The translations under genes were made by a program, and so were the position numbers. The notes beneath the pieces are model-generated. The model was not told where the DNA came from and searched no databases. It saw only the letters and a list, made by a program, of their open reading frames with translations. Of a stretch of 26,986 nucleotides of DNA, positions 1 through 10,136 are shown one piece after another. The stretch comes from Lactifluus volemus. Lineage: Eukaryota; Basidiomycota; Agaricomycetes; Russulales; Russulaceae. Every line of letters begins with the position of its first letter. Positions within the stretch are counted from its first letter, which is position 1. Location: assembly GCA_022376515.1 (NCBI GenBank), contig WTXI01000426.1, positions 1 to 26,986 on the forward strand. Reading direction: 5' to 3'.

Positions 1-1900
1 GCAGCTAATCTACCACGGTGTTTCTCAATGGTGAATCCAATTCTGTATTTATCGTTATAAGGGCTTCTACTTCTATCGCTCCCATTGTACACCTCAGCAC
101 CTCTCTAGTTTTCCGCATTCAAAACTGGATCCGGATCGAATCCTCGAAGAACGGCGCCCGCGATAAGCCGCAGTATGCGGCGTCCGAGTCGCCGGCGTGA
201 GAAGAGAATCGATATGACGGTTTCTCGAAATGTTCGAGTGGGTCCGAGTGACGCCTCAGAGACCGTCACGGTCCCATATGAGGACGGCGACAAGATAGGT
301 TACAGATACTAGTAACTTTTCAAAGCAGACTGAGGCGACTACGGCATGCACCGTCCGTGGTTCTATTTTCTCACATAGGCGCGCTCGTTATCTTATCTGT
401 TGTAAACTGGCGTAGATGCTCCACAATTTAAGACGCTCACAGAAATCACAGGAACCGAATCAATCGATAAACAGCGGACTTGGAAGGCGTGCCCGTAGCA
501 GAACTGAACAAACACTCCTATGAGCTCAGAACCTGTGAAAAAAACTTTCACAAACTTTGAAAGTGGGTGGCAGTGGCGCAAAGGTCAAACTTGACATTCA
601 ACCGACGCCCGCGTGCCCTCCGATATCTGCGGCCTGCACTATTACTGTATCTGACACGCCCGACAAAGAGGAGGAGACGCCTAAGCCGCAACAATCTCCT
701 GTGATCCCAATCAGGTACAGTCGGGCTGTGGCATCTCGGGACTCTCGGGCATTCTTAGCCGCGCTCTGTTTTAGAGTGGTGTGCCGACTGGGGGGCCCGT
801 GGACGGACCCGCGGTGATTCGGTTTGTTCGTTTAGTTATTTGCCTCCGATCAGAGGTCGACGGGTCGTTCCTTGAGTCGGGAAATGTCAAGGTACTGAGA
901 TACGAGCTACAGGATAACTTGAAGGCCTGAATTAGGCTTTATGATGATACCGCTGGCAAGGGACTCTCTCGATCCCCCGTGTTGATTGGCATTCTCAACG
1001 TCGTCTTCATTTACAAATATTTGTCACCTAACCAGACCTACTTCAAGTTTACCAGACATCTGCAACTGATCTGGCAGTGGTTATTCCTTCCTTTGTACTC
1101 TGGGGATAAATGAAGAGTTCGGAAAGGAACCCATCACGTCAGGTCCAATGGATCGTCATTCTGTAAAGTCGCGGCAGGGTTAAGTGCAGACTCCTTGTCG
1201 GGGTCTGCGGAGATAGGAGAGAAGAGAGTCTGGAACTAGGATGGGAAGCTTTGACCGGAGTGAGGGATTGAAACGGGGTGTTCAGGGGTTAGTGGGAAGA
1301 GCAGCAGCTCAGGTGCGGCCGAGTCATCCTGGTGAGTTGGTTACATGCGGCAATCTGATGAAATAGTACGTGCTGTGTGCGGTTGATCGGGGGGTGAGAC
1401 GATGCCCCCTAATATTCTTTTCATGTGATACGCCTGACAAGCGAAAGGTAGGAGTTGCCGATAGTCCAAATAACAGATCATTAGCTTAGAACATTTATGG
1501 GTTCGTCACAATAGTCGCTACTATCTCTATCAGACGAGCCACTCTGTGAAAGGAGATACTGTAAAGCCTGGCACAGTTTGTTAGGGTCATTTCGTTCCAG
1601 ATGAGTCGCTCCAGTAGGCGCAAATGCAGTGCAACACAGGATGTGAATATATCAATAGCGATAGCGTGAATTGTGAGCACAAGCGGTGTACAGCATCCAC
1701 GAAATTGACGTGAAACCCGAAATCGGGGGAAAGTGACGAGATGCGACTTGATTTCTTTTCTTTGAAATATGCCTGCGATTCTCACGCTCTGCAGATAAGC
1801 AGCACTTAGTTATTTCGGGCCCTGGCACCCATCTGTAATCATGTTATAATCCTTTTCTTCTCCCCTTCTCCCCCTTGATTGTTTACTGCATCAGTAAGGC
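1..1900. other. Gene-poor stretch, no supportable gene
   Basis: I see no recognisable protein, RNA gene or clear repeat here. Several short open frames exist, the largest about 86 codons at 557-817, but none shows family motifs, a convincing intron structure or a promoter. A short frame from the ATG at 520 precedes a possible GT donor near 583, but I could not find a continuing exon. Confidence 0.5.
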
Positions 1901-1914
1901 ATCAGGAAAATCTG

Positions 1915-2130
1915 AGTTTTTCTTAACAATGCTTGAGCATGCTTAATATGACTTAACAACACTTCTAAGCACTTTTAAGCAGGAGGTCTCTAAGCTGGCC
2001 ATGCTTAGGCTAAGCTAGGTCTTCTCCTTAATTTGACTTAGCCAGGGCTTATTGATGCTTATCTTGGGCTTAGTTCACTTAAATGGCAGCTTAGATCTGT
2101 GCTTACCAAAAGTGTTCAAGCACACAGATT
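1915..2130. repeat. Cluster of GCTTA/ACTTA motifs, left flank of the purine island
   Basis: About fifteen short variants of GCTTA, ACTTA and CTTAA, with some reverse complements (TAAGC), are packed into roughly 200 bp. A similar cluster lies at 3205-3390 on the other side of the purine-rich island. Dense subterminal motif arrays of this kind are typical of transposase-binding regions in DNA transposons, so the two clusters may be the ends of one non-autonomous element. I did not find terminal inverted repeats or a target-site duplication. Confidence 0.45.
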
Positions 2131-2189
2131 TAGGGCAATAAAATCCATATATTGAGCTAAACTACAACATGACTATGTACAGGAGATCC

Positions 2190-2790
2190 AATGGTTCCAC
2201 CAGCCTTGGTGGAACAGCCCTGGCAGGGGTGGGGGCTGCAGGGCCATGGGGAGGTGGTGGTGGTGGTGGTGGAGGCGTGGGAGGAGGCTGTGGGAGGAGG
2301 CCGCGGGAGGAGGCGTGAGAGAACGCGCAGGAGGAGGCAAGGCGCATGGGAGGCGAGAGAGAACGCACAGGAGGCACAGGAGGCGCGGGGCACGAGGGAG
2401 CGAGGAAGCGCAGGAGAAGGCATGGGACATGGGAGGAGGTGTGGGAGGTGTGGGAGGAGGTACGAGAGGCGCGGGAGAAGGCACGGGAGGAGGCGCAAGA
2501 CGTAGGAGGAGGAGGTGCAGGGGGTGGTAGTCCAGGCAGCAGAGGCAGCAGCGCAGGAGGGGGTAGTCAAGGAGGAGGAGGAGGCGATGAAAAAAAGTCA
2601 GCACATGTTGAGGCGGGGCAGGCAGGGTGACAACGTACCAGGGCATCGGCGCAAGCAGCGCGACAACGTAGACTGCCTCACAGAGGCAGTGGATCCAAGA
2701 GGAGGCAAAAGCGGTGGGGAGGCGTGGGCACAGGAGGCTAGGTGGCGGGGCAAGCCGCGGCCTCGGCTTTAGTGGTAGTATTGCGGGGGT
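2190..2790. repeat. Purine-rich, G-skewed low-complexity tract
   Basis: The plus strand is almost entirely G and A in irregular GGAGG, GGGAGGAGG, GGTGGTGG and GAGGAGGAGG runs interrupted by GCGC or CAC. All six frames stay open for long distances only because the composition is biased, giving Gly/Arg-rich plus-strand and Pro/Leu/Ser-rich minus-strand translations with no domain features. The tract has many G-runs able to form G-quadruplexes and long polypurine stretches able to form triplexes. I do not call any gene here. Confidence 0.8.
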
Positions 2791-2934
2791 GGGGGACTGC
2801 GTATGGATGTCAAGTGATGTCATGCTCGGGGGACGGCGATGACTTTCGTGGTGGTGATAGCGCCTGTTGCGTCACAGGTATTGGGTAGTCCCGTGGTGAC
2901 ATGTGAGCGCGCGTACGCAAGGGGGGCATGACGA

Positions 2935-3095
2935 CACGAAGAGGCAGAGGCAGAACCAGAGAAGGAGGCAGAGAGGGAGGCAGAGAAGGAGGCAGAGAAG
3001 GAGGCAGAGGTAGGGGCAGAGAAGGAGAGGACGTGGAGGAGGCAGCGGTGGGACATGTTCGGGCGGGGCAGACAACGACGGAGGGGGATAGAGGG
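2935..3095. repeat. Minisatellite with a 12-bp GGAGGCAGAGAA-type unit
   Basis: Four to five near-perfect tandem copies of a 12-base unit reading GGAGGCAGAGAA are clearest at 2961-3024. Degenerate GGAGG and GGGGCAGAG variants continue on both sides. The array continues the G-rich strand bias of the tract at 2190-2790 and probably arose by slippage inside the same element. Confidence 0.75.
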
Positions 3096-3176
3096 AGAGA
3101 TGGAAAGGGGCGGCAGTACGAGAGGCACGAAAATCAACATTGTGCAAACAGTAGTAAATAATACACCCACTGTAAC

Positions 3177-3200
3177 GACTTAGCGAAAATTTCGCGAGTC
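3177..3200. repeat. Near-perfect palindrome centred on GCGAAAATTTCGC
   Basis: A 24-bp inverted repeat with a GACT..AGTC outer arm and a GCGAAA/TTTCGC inner arm, sitting directly between the purine island and the right-hand GCTTA/ACTTA cluster. An extra ACGACTTAGC copy follows immediately. It could form a cruciform or mark an element boundary. Confidence 0.55.
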
Positions 3201-3204
3201 ACGA

Positions 3205-3390
3205 CTTAGCATATTTTTTTTCAGACTTTAGTTAAATTACATAACTTAATTTTTTATTTCTGTTTGCTTGTCTTAAGTGTCTTACACATCCTAATTACTT
3301 AATGTGCTTATCTTTGGCCTTGATTTGCTTACTTGTTGTACATACTCATTTTCTAAGCAAAAAATAAGCAGCTTGAGGTTCATCACAACA
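3205..3390. repeat. Right-hand cluster of GCTTA/ACTTA/CTTAA motifs
   Basis: An A/T-rich stretch with repeated GCTTA, ACTTA and CTTAA motifs in the same mixed style as 1915-2130. It ends near a TAAGCAAAAAATAAGCAGC segment. I read it as the partner flank of the purine island; the element boundaries are not defined. Confidence 0.4.
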
Positions 3391-3579
3391 AAGACACGCT
3401 TGACTGCTATACCAAACAATCTAGGTACAGGGGGGGTTGATGTGTCTGTAATATGGAAAGTGGTATGGAATGTGTGAGTGTGTAGCGGGAGTGTGGCTTG
3501 GGCAGCAGGCCCTACATGACTAGCCATGGTCTTCTGGGGGTGGGTCTCTCCTCCGGGGCCTGACACAGGCTTGTGTTTC

Positions 3580-4049
3580 CTATATGAATTTCACCAGGGC
3601 CTCCCCTCCTGCCTTCGTCCCGAAGATGATACTAGGGGACAGCGTCTGGGAAGCCGAGCGTAGGTGGCGGTCGCGGGCAGCGTGGAAACTCGCGCAGTGG
3701 AATAAGACGTGTGAGGGGGTCTGTAGTGGCACGAGGCCGCACTGACAGTCGTGGGGGTCTGGGGCGCGAGGGCGGTGTCGTGCGTTGTATTCTCCTGTGA
3801 AAGCGTGTTCAGTGAGGAGCCGAATGGCAGTGCAGAAGACTGGCCGGGAGGCAGTGGCAATTCCTTGCACAAAATCGGGTGGGTCGCCCGATGGTGGGTG
3901 ATGGAGGGCCCAAACTGTAGCCAATTTGATCCGTGCCTGTGCACGAAAATGAAGTGTCGTGTTTGCGCAAATCCTGACAATTGTAGGTCTATGAAGGCCT
4001 GTGGAGCTTGGGAAACCACAGAAGTTCTTTCTCTTCTCCGTATATCCAA
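3580..4049 (-). mobile_element. Relic C-terminus of a non-LTR (LINE-like) retroelement ORF
   Basis: On the minus strand, a frame running down from about position 3990 to a stop at 3580 reads IKLATVWALHHPP, then a helix with RLLTEHAFTGEYNARH, then a CxCG-x8-H-x3-HC metal-binding pattern (CQCG...HVLFHC). Fungal LINE-type reverse transcriptases that carry an RNase H domain commonly end in this way. No RT or RNase H catalytic core is present, and the frame has no start of its own, so this is a 5'-truncated insertion. Its 3' end faces the GCTTA cluster and its 5' side lies next to the RTA1-gene promoter. An alternative is a C-terminal fragment of a host gene captured by a retroelement, which I consider less likely. 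Confidence 0.7.
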
Positions 4050-4200
4050 ATCACTGTTGACTCAGATGAGGCCGGGTGACACTGTCACGGCACGCTGCCA
4101 GTGTTCTCATTGTGCGTCATTACGCCCGGTCACAGAACCGCGGATGAAAATCTATAAGTCTGATCAACTCAGTTGGCATTTAACGCACAGCATTGGAGGG

Positions 4201-4207
4201 TATAAAG
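4201..4207 (+). promoter_or_regulatory. TATA box upstream of the RTA1-family gene
   Basis: TATAAAG lies about 60 bp before the ATG at 4266, a normal distance for a fungal TATA-containing promoter with a short leader. Confidence 0.5.
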
Positions 4208-4265
4208 ACAGGTCAACGAACTTGAAGATGCGGCACAGGCTGGGCAGTCCCAAGCAACCCTTATC

Positions 4266-5652
4266 ATGAGTAGTAGTACCCTTCTCAGCACTCTTGAACG
4301 TTTCATTAACAGTGGTCACGGCGGTACTCAAGTTGATTACGTGCTTTGGTATAACTATATTCCCTCCGAATGGGCTTCCATTACTTTTCTTGTGCTCTTC
4401 GGACTCTCTACATGTGCGTATGTCCCTTTTTGTTCAATAGGTCATTGCTGACAGTGGAAATCCGTGAAGTCATCCATACTATACAGGCTAGCTATTTCCG
4501 CATGTGGTTTTTATTACCCACTGCGGTTCTTTGTGGTTTCCTCGAGCTTATTGGCTGGAGTGCTCGATTATGGTCGAGCCAAAGTCCGTTCTTGCAGAAG
4601 CCATTCATCATACAGTGGGTGCAGTCGCCTTTCGGTCCCTCAGTTTGCTCATAGATGCCCAGAGTAACGACACTTATTGTCGCACCCACACTGCTAGTTG
4701 CAGCTAATTTCATTCTCCTGGGACGCGTCATCAGACGGCTCGGCCCACAATACAGCCGTCTGACACCTAAATTATGTGAGTCACATACCCAGTTTTCGTT
4801 AATCAGAATCGGTTTGAACGTGGACATAGATGCTATCGTATTTTTATCCTGTGTGAGTATATTTTGTCCATGCAAGATTAGGGTTCTTCTTACCGTTCTC
4901 TAGGACATCGTTTCCCTCGTTGTTCAAGGCATAGGCGGTACTACAGTGTCGGTCGCCAACACTTTGAAACAAGCAAATTTGGTCCGCATGCACTCTTGAT
5001 GTTCTGCTGATCCTTCAACTGACCCAATGTACGGTATATCAGGGCTCGCACATCGCTCTCGGTGGTGTTCTATTCCAGCTTGGTGCGTCAGACACGTGCA
5101 CGGCTATCTAGATGACTACTTACACCCTACAAGTCGCCATCACCATATACTGTGCCCTAGCAACGGAATTCCTCATTCGATACACACGGGAACGGCCAAT
5201 ACGACATGTTCCCGCAGGTGAGGATTATCGCGGGAAGGTGGACATTCCTCTGAAGCGCATGTTGTATGCCATGTCTGTCATGACAGGCTTCATCTTCCTG
5301 CGGTACGCTTCCTACGCTTCTTCTTGTTTACCTATCGCTAACGGTCTGTAGGACTATCTACCGGACTGCCGAATTTTTGGATGGATTCCAAGGCACAATT
5401 GCCTCGACTCAACCGCTATTCGGTACGTATCTCTGCTACAACTCGCAGTCGTACACTGGCAGAATCGTAACTAACTGTTGCACAGTCATATTCGATGGCG
5501 CAATGATCACCCTCGCGATGGTGACATTAAATATCTTCCACCCTGGGGACCTCTTGCAAAATCCTCAACTTGAATCAGATTATTATCACGACCCGACCAG
5601 TAGTAAGAAATTTAACGATTCCGTGAATCCCGCCGTGATGAGAACGGTATAA
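4266..5652 (+). CDS. RTA1-family seven-helix membrane protein (lipid-translocating exporter family)
   Basis: Nine exons join in phase: 4266-4413, 4470-4614, 4663-4775, 4830-4852, 4904-4981, 5043-5082, 5134-5302, 5352-5422 and 5486-5652, giving 317 residues. Introns are 48-63 bp and start GT and end AG; the donor at 4982 (GTCCGC) is weak. Family landmarks are visible in order: SITFLVLFGLST, FRMWFLLPTAVLCGFLELIGW, LIVAPTLLVAANFILLGR, RRLGPQYSRL, DIVSLVVQGIGG, ITIYCALATEFLIRY, RTIYRTAEFLDGF, and the terminal TLNIFHPGDLL. Yeast relatives (Rta1, Rtm1, Rsb1, Pug1) are plasma- or endomembrane proteins linked to resistance to toxic lipids or to sphingoid-base export; the substrate here cannot be read from sequence. 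Every key segment is intact. It lies beside a retroelement relic and upstream of two MFS exporters. Confidence 0.9.
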
Positions 5653-5970
5653 CGAGTTACGATCTCCCTCTTCAACATCTTAGATATACCACATACAAAC
5701 GCTTCATATTTATTTACGCATGTAATGTAAAATCTGTACATGTCTATGTTAGAACACAGTTCGAACCTCCTCAATACTCGTAATTGGGTAGCTGTAGGTC
5801 TGTATGGGACTTTGGTGGCCCTAAATACAGGTTGAATAGATGTCTTACTAGTAAAGCTTGAGCTGATGTGTCGCGCAAATGCTCATGGTAGCACCTTTCT
5901 TCACTCGGGCCGGCAGTGTAAAGAAATCGTGACACGCCGCTCTGACGTTTCTCTCGATTTAGGCAGAGAG

Positions 5971-5975
5971 AAAAA
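5971..5975 (-). terminator. Pol III T-tract after the tRNA-like gene
   Basis: Five A residues on the plus strand, so TTTTT on the minus strand, begin five bases past the 3' end of the tRNA-like sequence. This fits RNA polymerase III termination and supports the tRNA call. Confidence 0.55.
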
Positions 5976-5979
5976 GATC

Positions 5980-6067
5980 TCCTTCGGACTGAAATCGAAC
6001 CAGCAACCTTTGGATACCACAGATGTTCTGTTATAGTCTCATGCACTTCCGGCTGAGCTACCGAAGG
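5980..6067 (-). tRNA. Intron-containing tRNA-like gene, Tyr-like
   Basis: Read on the minus strand, the acceptor stem CCTTCGG/CCGAAGG pairs perfectly over 7 bp, followed by discriminator A. The A box (TAGCTCAGCCGG) and B box (GGTTCGATTTC) are present, and the T stem pairs with two G-T wobbles. The segment is about 87 nt, longer than a standard tRNA, so the anticodon arm probably holds an intron. The 5' half of the anticodon loop reads CTATAAC, suggesting anticodon ATA; fungal tRNA-Tyr normally carries GTA and often has an intron, and the rest resembles tRNA-Tyr. The anticodon stem pairs poorly in every arrangement I tried. It may therefore be a diverged copy or a tRNA pseudogene. Confidence 0.6.
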
Positions 6068-6084
6068 TCAACTGCCAGTACAGT

Positions 6085-6500
6085 CGTTGTTACGACCTCC
6101 TCCACACGAATCCCGCGATCGCCCAAGGCTGAGACATTGTGGCGAGGATACAATAGATATGGCCCCAATCGGTGTGTTCAATAACGAACCCGCAACGACT
6201 TCTCCTATTGTAGCATCCCACACGCGATTGTGCGACTGGGCGAGGCTGATGCGACATTTCGCCCGTCTGCAACCGTTGTGGCAGAAGACGTGTCCCAGTA
6301 AATGGGCCCGCTACGACCTGTCCTATTGTGGCGTGCCGTAGGCGAATCGTTCCAGCCGATGCGATTTCCGAAGAGAGTACAACCGGAATCCGTGTGTCCA
6401 GTAAATGGGCCCGCTATGACCTATTGTAGCATCCCACACGCGAACCGTGCAACGCTGCCCATCCTGGGAGAATGCAACAGAATTAACACTTGCAACCATG
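6085..6500 (-). pseudogene. Decayed WD40-repeat array, NLR (NWD)-type relic, cluster 1
   Basis: On the minus strand at least three, probably four, degenerate WD40 units follow one another at about 98-118 bp spacing. The best one reads FSQDGQR, then VRVWDATIG, then GPIYWTH; the underlying TGTGGGATGCTAC core (plus-strand TAGCATCCCACACGCG) recurs near 6211 and 6427, with a weaker copy near 6328. Units are shorter than the roughly 126-129 bp needed for 42-43 residues, and all frames contain stops, so the array is not translatable. The phrase FSPDGxR..IRVWDATTG is typical of the highly similar WD repeats of fungal NACHT-WD40 (NLR/HET) proteins. No NACHT domain is visible. Confidence 0.7.
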
Positions 6501-6902
6501 GGCCTGAATTGTCACTGGCTAACGAGACCGCCGCCCGCGTTCCAAGGATAATGTGAACTTGATGAATGTAGTAGTATCCAGGAAGAGCTTAGTGCGAAAG
6601 GGAGGTCAGAGACATGTATTTGCAGGGCACTTCTATGCCACCGCCAGGCCAAAATATCGCACAAATGCTGACGCATCATGAACCAGTGCAAACTAATTCT
6701 GTCTCGAAGAGCGATCGGATATTGTGATCGTAGACAATAAACCAAGGCAGGAATGTGCCAGCTGGTACAGGGTATCAGCAAGATCCACGTAAAACGCCTT
6801 ATTGGGTCAGAGAGTCTCGGAATGAGGTATAGAGGATCGATGGGACGCGTTTAATCAGAAGCCAAGGCGACGGAGAATTTCAAGAACAGGAAATCCTCGA
6901 GG

Positions 6903-7105
6903 TCAACACTGGGCGCATGCTATCGCAGAGCAATCACTGATTCTATGTAAAAGCTGGCCCATGATGGACCGAAATAGAAAAGGTCTGAACATATTGGAGA
7001 TAAATGGGACACGGGATAGTACGGGGAGCGCCACGGTACGCACGAGTCCAAATGCGAGGATGTATGCCGCGAAAATAGCGGTTGTGGGCGAACGGTGCTT
7101 CATTG
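6903..7105 (-). pseudogene. Stray fragment duplicated from NDC1 exon 4
   Basis: The minus-strand frame contains IFAAYILAFGLVRTVALP and FRPFL. These align without gaps to TFAAYILAFGLVRAVALP and FRPFL in the NDC1 gene at 17100-17412. At the DNA level the stretches near 7025-7085 and 17285-17345 are nearly identical (ACGAGTCCAAATGCGAGGAT against ACGAGTCCAAAAGCGAGGAT). The match covers only part of one exon, so it does not show whether an RNA intermediate was involved. The fragment lies between the first WD40 relic and the first MFS gene, has the same strand as its parent, and cannot encode a working Ndc1. Confidence 0.8.
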
Positions 7106-7344
7106 TACTGACAAGTTGTTTGAGTCACGTGGATTATTGAACAATGTTAATCACGTCATCTCGGATCATAACTTTGCTCGAACCGAACGAATGTGGTACG
7201 CTCCATCGGGTGCTTTATTTTGCCAACGGCTTCAACCTTCCTCCTGACCCACTTCAGGATGGTGGTGCCGGGCCCTGGGCTTTGTAATCGATTGTACTCA
7301 GTTCGGCCGAATTGCAATACATAAGTTACTGCTGGCATGCCGCA

Positions 7345-7570
7345 CATTGACACATCGCCGTCGAAACGGCGAGAATTCCTGGAAGAATTCTTTGACTTGG
7401 GGCATGGCAAAGGTACGGTCGTAATAAACAATAATGCCGTGAGTTTACCGAGTCAGAGCGCAACTCGTGAGTTGCCAGTCTGCTAACGAATCAGGACCCT
7501 ATCGTCGGACCATCGGACCTGTTTGGAATCGGATTCTGGACGGTGTATCTCTCCATCGTCGGGTCAGTAT
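7345..7570 (+). pseudogene. Possible gene fragment with one intron, unidentified
   Basis: From the ATG at about 7338 an open stretch reads MPHIDTSPSKRREF and continues to VVINNNA. It is followed by a good intron (GTGAGT near 7439 to ATCAG near 7493, with a CTAAC-like branch site) and an in-phase segment DPIVGPSDLFGIGFW. It then runs into the TATA region of the downstream MFS gene without a stop-bounded end of its own. The composition looks protein-like and the splice signals are good, but I do not recognise the family. It could be the truncated 5' part of a gene, or chance. Confidence 0.3.
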
Positions 7571-7576
7571 ATATAT
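7568..7576 (+). promoter_or_regulatory. TATA-like element upstream of the first MFS gene
   Basis: TATATATAT lies about 47 bp upstream of the ATG at 7623, at a suitable distance for a TATA box. Confidence 0.45.
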
Positions 7577-7622
7577 TGCGCAGATCTGTGGGCGTATGTT
7601 CTAAGTGCACTGCAACTGAGCG

Positions 7623-9780
7623 ATGGCCTCAGCAGAGAAAGCTTTATCTCTATCCGAAAGTATAGCTCATGACCAACCTAGCGGCCCTCCTTCCCCGACA
7701 ACACCAGATGGCGGCCTATTAGATTCCATCAACCGTGACAATGACCATACTATCGTCGTCGATTGGAACGGTCCAGATGACCCAGACAATCCAAGAAAGT
7801 GGGTTGTGCATAGTTCTCTCATCATTGTCTCACTGTAGCTGGGATATGTAGTTGGAACTTTAAAAAGAAGTGGGGAGCAACCTTTATCGTCTCGGCTTTC
7901 ACGTTCATAAGTCCGGTCTCCTCGTCGATGATCGCACCGGCTTCAGAGCAACTGGCAGAACGCTTCAACATCCACAGCACTGTTCAACTCGCCATGGTTA
8001 CCTCTGTATTTGTTCTTGCCTACGGTGCGTACCTGTCCTTTCTGCACTCTGCATAGCCTTCGTTCATTCCATTCTCTTTGCCATTATCGTAGCCTTTGGC
8101 CCATTATTCCTTGGTCCGCTCAGCGAATTATATGGACGCTCTCATGTACTTCAAATCTCGAACCTGTGGTACCTCGGTATATGCTCTCTTATCACCCCAA
8201 TCGAAGCTAACGAATACTTCCTCTTCACAGTTTGGAATTTGGCGTGTGGCTTTGCGCAAAGCAAGAATGAGCTCATTGTGTTCCGCTTCCTAGCGGGACT
8301 CGGTGGGTCAGCCCCACTTGCTATAGGTGGAGGTGTCATCGGCGATTTGTTTGACGAAGAACACCGAGGACAGGCAATTGCAATCTATTCACTCGCACCC
8401 CTTCTAGGTCCTGTCGTCGCTCCTGTCGCTGGGGCTTGGATCGCTGAGAAATCAACATGGCGTTGGGTGGTACGAGCCCAGACCTCACACATGACCCATA
8501 CAACTGCCCTGACCATCACGAAATAGTTCTGGTCAACGACCATTGTAGACGCCGCTATCCAAGGATTAGGCGTGCTGTTTCTGAGAGAAAGTGAGCTTGT
8601 CATTCAGCTTGTGTGGTGATACTATTCGACTAACCCAACATGTCTGTTATAAGCGTATGCGCCCGTTCTCCTTGAGCGCAAAGCGGCATCAATCCGTAAA
8701 ACCATGGACGAAGAGAAAGCATCTGCAGTGGTGACCCGAGGTGCTATGAGCCCAGGAGACAGGCAGTGCGTCTGGTTCAATCACCGATGATGTTCACTGC
8801 TTACCGTTACGCAGTTGGAAGACTGTATTCAGCAAGGCTCTTGTTCGCCCGTTCAGGCTGTTCATATACGAACCCATTGTACAGCTTCTTGGTCTCTACA
8901 TGGCCTTTGTCTACGGCCTTCTCTATCGTATGTACATGGCATCTCCTCGACTAACATATTGTCTCACGTGTCACAGTTTTTATCACGACAATACCTTCCA
9001 CTTTCCAAAATGTATATCACCAGCGCGTAGGCATCGCTGGCCTTCATTATCTCGCTCTTGGTGTAGGCCTCACTGCGGGATCACAAATCAACGCAAGGTT
9101 GATTGATAAGTTGTATCGGAGGTTGAAATTTCGCAATGGAGGGATTGGGAAGCCCGAATTTAGGCTGCGTGAGCACCGATTTTCATTTTCCTTGATTATC
9201 TGCTTCAATTCATCTGGTTGCCGTAGCTACTATTGTCCCTGGGACGATTCTCTTACCTGCTGGCATGTTAATTGCCGGCTGGACAGCACAAAATCGTGTT
9301 TTCTGGCTAGTGCCTGATGTGGTGAGCGATATGAACTGTACCGTTTGTGATGGTTCTAAGAAACTTCTACAGGGCATCGCGCTTGTCGGAGCTGGAACGA
9401 TTATCACATTCCAAAGTATTCAGACATATGTCATCGATTCATTTACACTGCACGCTGCTTCTGGTTGGGTCCAGCCTTACCTTCGTTTGTTTCTTTGCTC
9501 ACACGTTGATTATCCTAGCTCTTGCGGCTGTTTCGTTCTTACGCTCGCTGGCCGGCTTCGGTTTCCCGTTGTTCGCTCCTACAATGTACAATGCACTGGG
9601 TTACGGCAAAGGAGACACCATCCTTGCTGCCGTGGCTATCGTTGTAGGCTGTCCTGCGTGCGTAACAAGAATCATCTACTACACACATACCTGATTTTAG
9701 CGCACAGACCATGGCTGTTCTGGTTCTACGGAGAGAGGATACGGAATGCTAGTCGTTTTGCTTATAAAGGGCGGGTTTAA
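7623..9780 (+). CDS. MFS multidrug transporter, DHA1 (polyamine/fluconazole-type) family
   Basis: Twelve exons join in phase: 7623-7798, 7852-8024, 8093-8176, 8231-8469, 8527-8590, 8654-8765, 8815-8927, 8977-9168, 9227-9321, 9373-9463, 9519-9657 and 9708-9780, giving 516 residues. The hydrophilic N-terminus ends in the family signature WNGPDDPDNPRNW. Motif A of MFS proteins is seen as GPLSELYGR, and the antiporter motif C region as LLGPVVAPVAGAWI. Later landmarks are KALVRPFRLFIYEPIVQLLG, GWTAQN, SIQTYVIDSFTLHAAS, RSLAGFGFPLFAP and the C-terminal WLFWFYGERIR. Relatives are plasma-membrane proton antiporters exporting drugs, polyamines or metabolites; the substrate is not predictable. The intron at 8177-8230 is 54 bp with no stop, so its retention would keep the frame. 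All motifs are intact although the gene sits among relics. Confidence 0.92.
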
Positions 9781-10130
9781 AGCTGTCTTCCCTGATGAAG
9801 GGGTGCGCCTTGCCGCCCTCGAGGAGTTCCACGTCAAGAATGCTTTTTTCTCACCGCCCATCTACATTCTGTTCCGTTCCGCCGTCTTTGTCACTGGTCT
9901 TCTGCAACGCCTGTCTTGCCTCCCCTATTCTACCGGTTTACGTGGGGGTATGAGATATCACGTTGGGAAGAGGTCTCTGTCGCCTCCCCATGGCAAGGAC
10001 ACTGAAACCAAGAGCATTCCTAGGGCGAGGATATTTTTTATGATGATGATCTGCACATCAAAGTTGTTTGATCAAAGTTCTAACCATGCCTGCTATTCAG
10101 TATGTACCACTTTATATTACAAACCGTTGT
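9781..10130. other. Downstream region of the MFS gene, nothing recognisable
   Basis: Probably 3' untranslated and intergenic sequence. A plus-strand frame crosses it but overlaps the last MFS exon in another phase and has no family features. Confidence 0.5.
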
Positions 10131-10136
10131 AGCATC

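Noticed and set aside
2157..2823. Long minus-strand open frames (137 and 216 codons) rich in Pro, Leu and Ser
   Set aside because: They are by-products of the purine-rich composition of the opposite strand; all frames stay open there and no domain is visible.
2961..3024. CRISPR-like spaced repeats
   Set aside because: The units are contiguous short tandem repeats without unique spacers, and the window is eukaryotic.
9746..10132. 128-codon plus-strand frame downstream of the first MFS gene
   Set aside because: Overlaps the last MFS exon in a different phase and shows no family motif; most likely 3' untranslated sequence.
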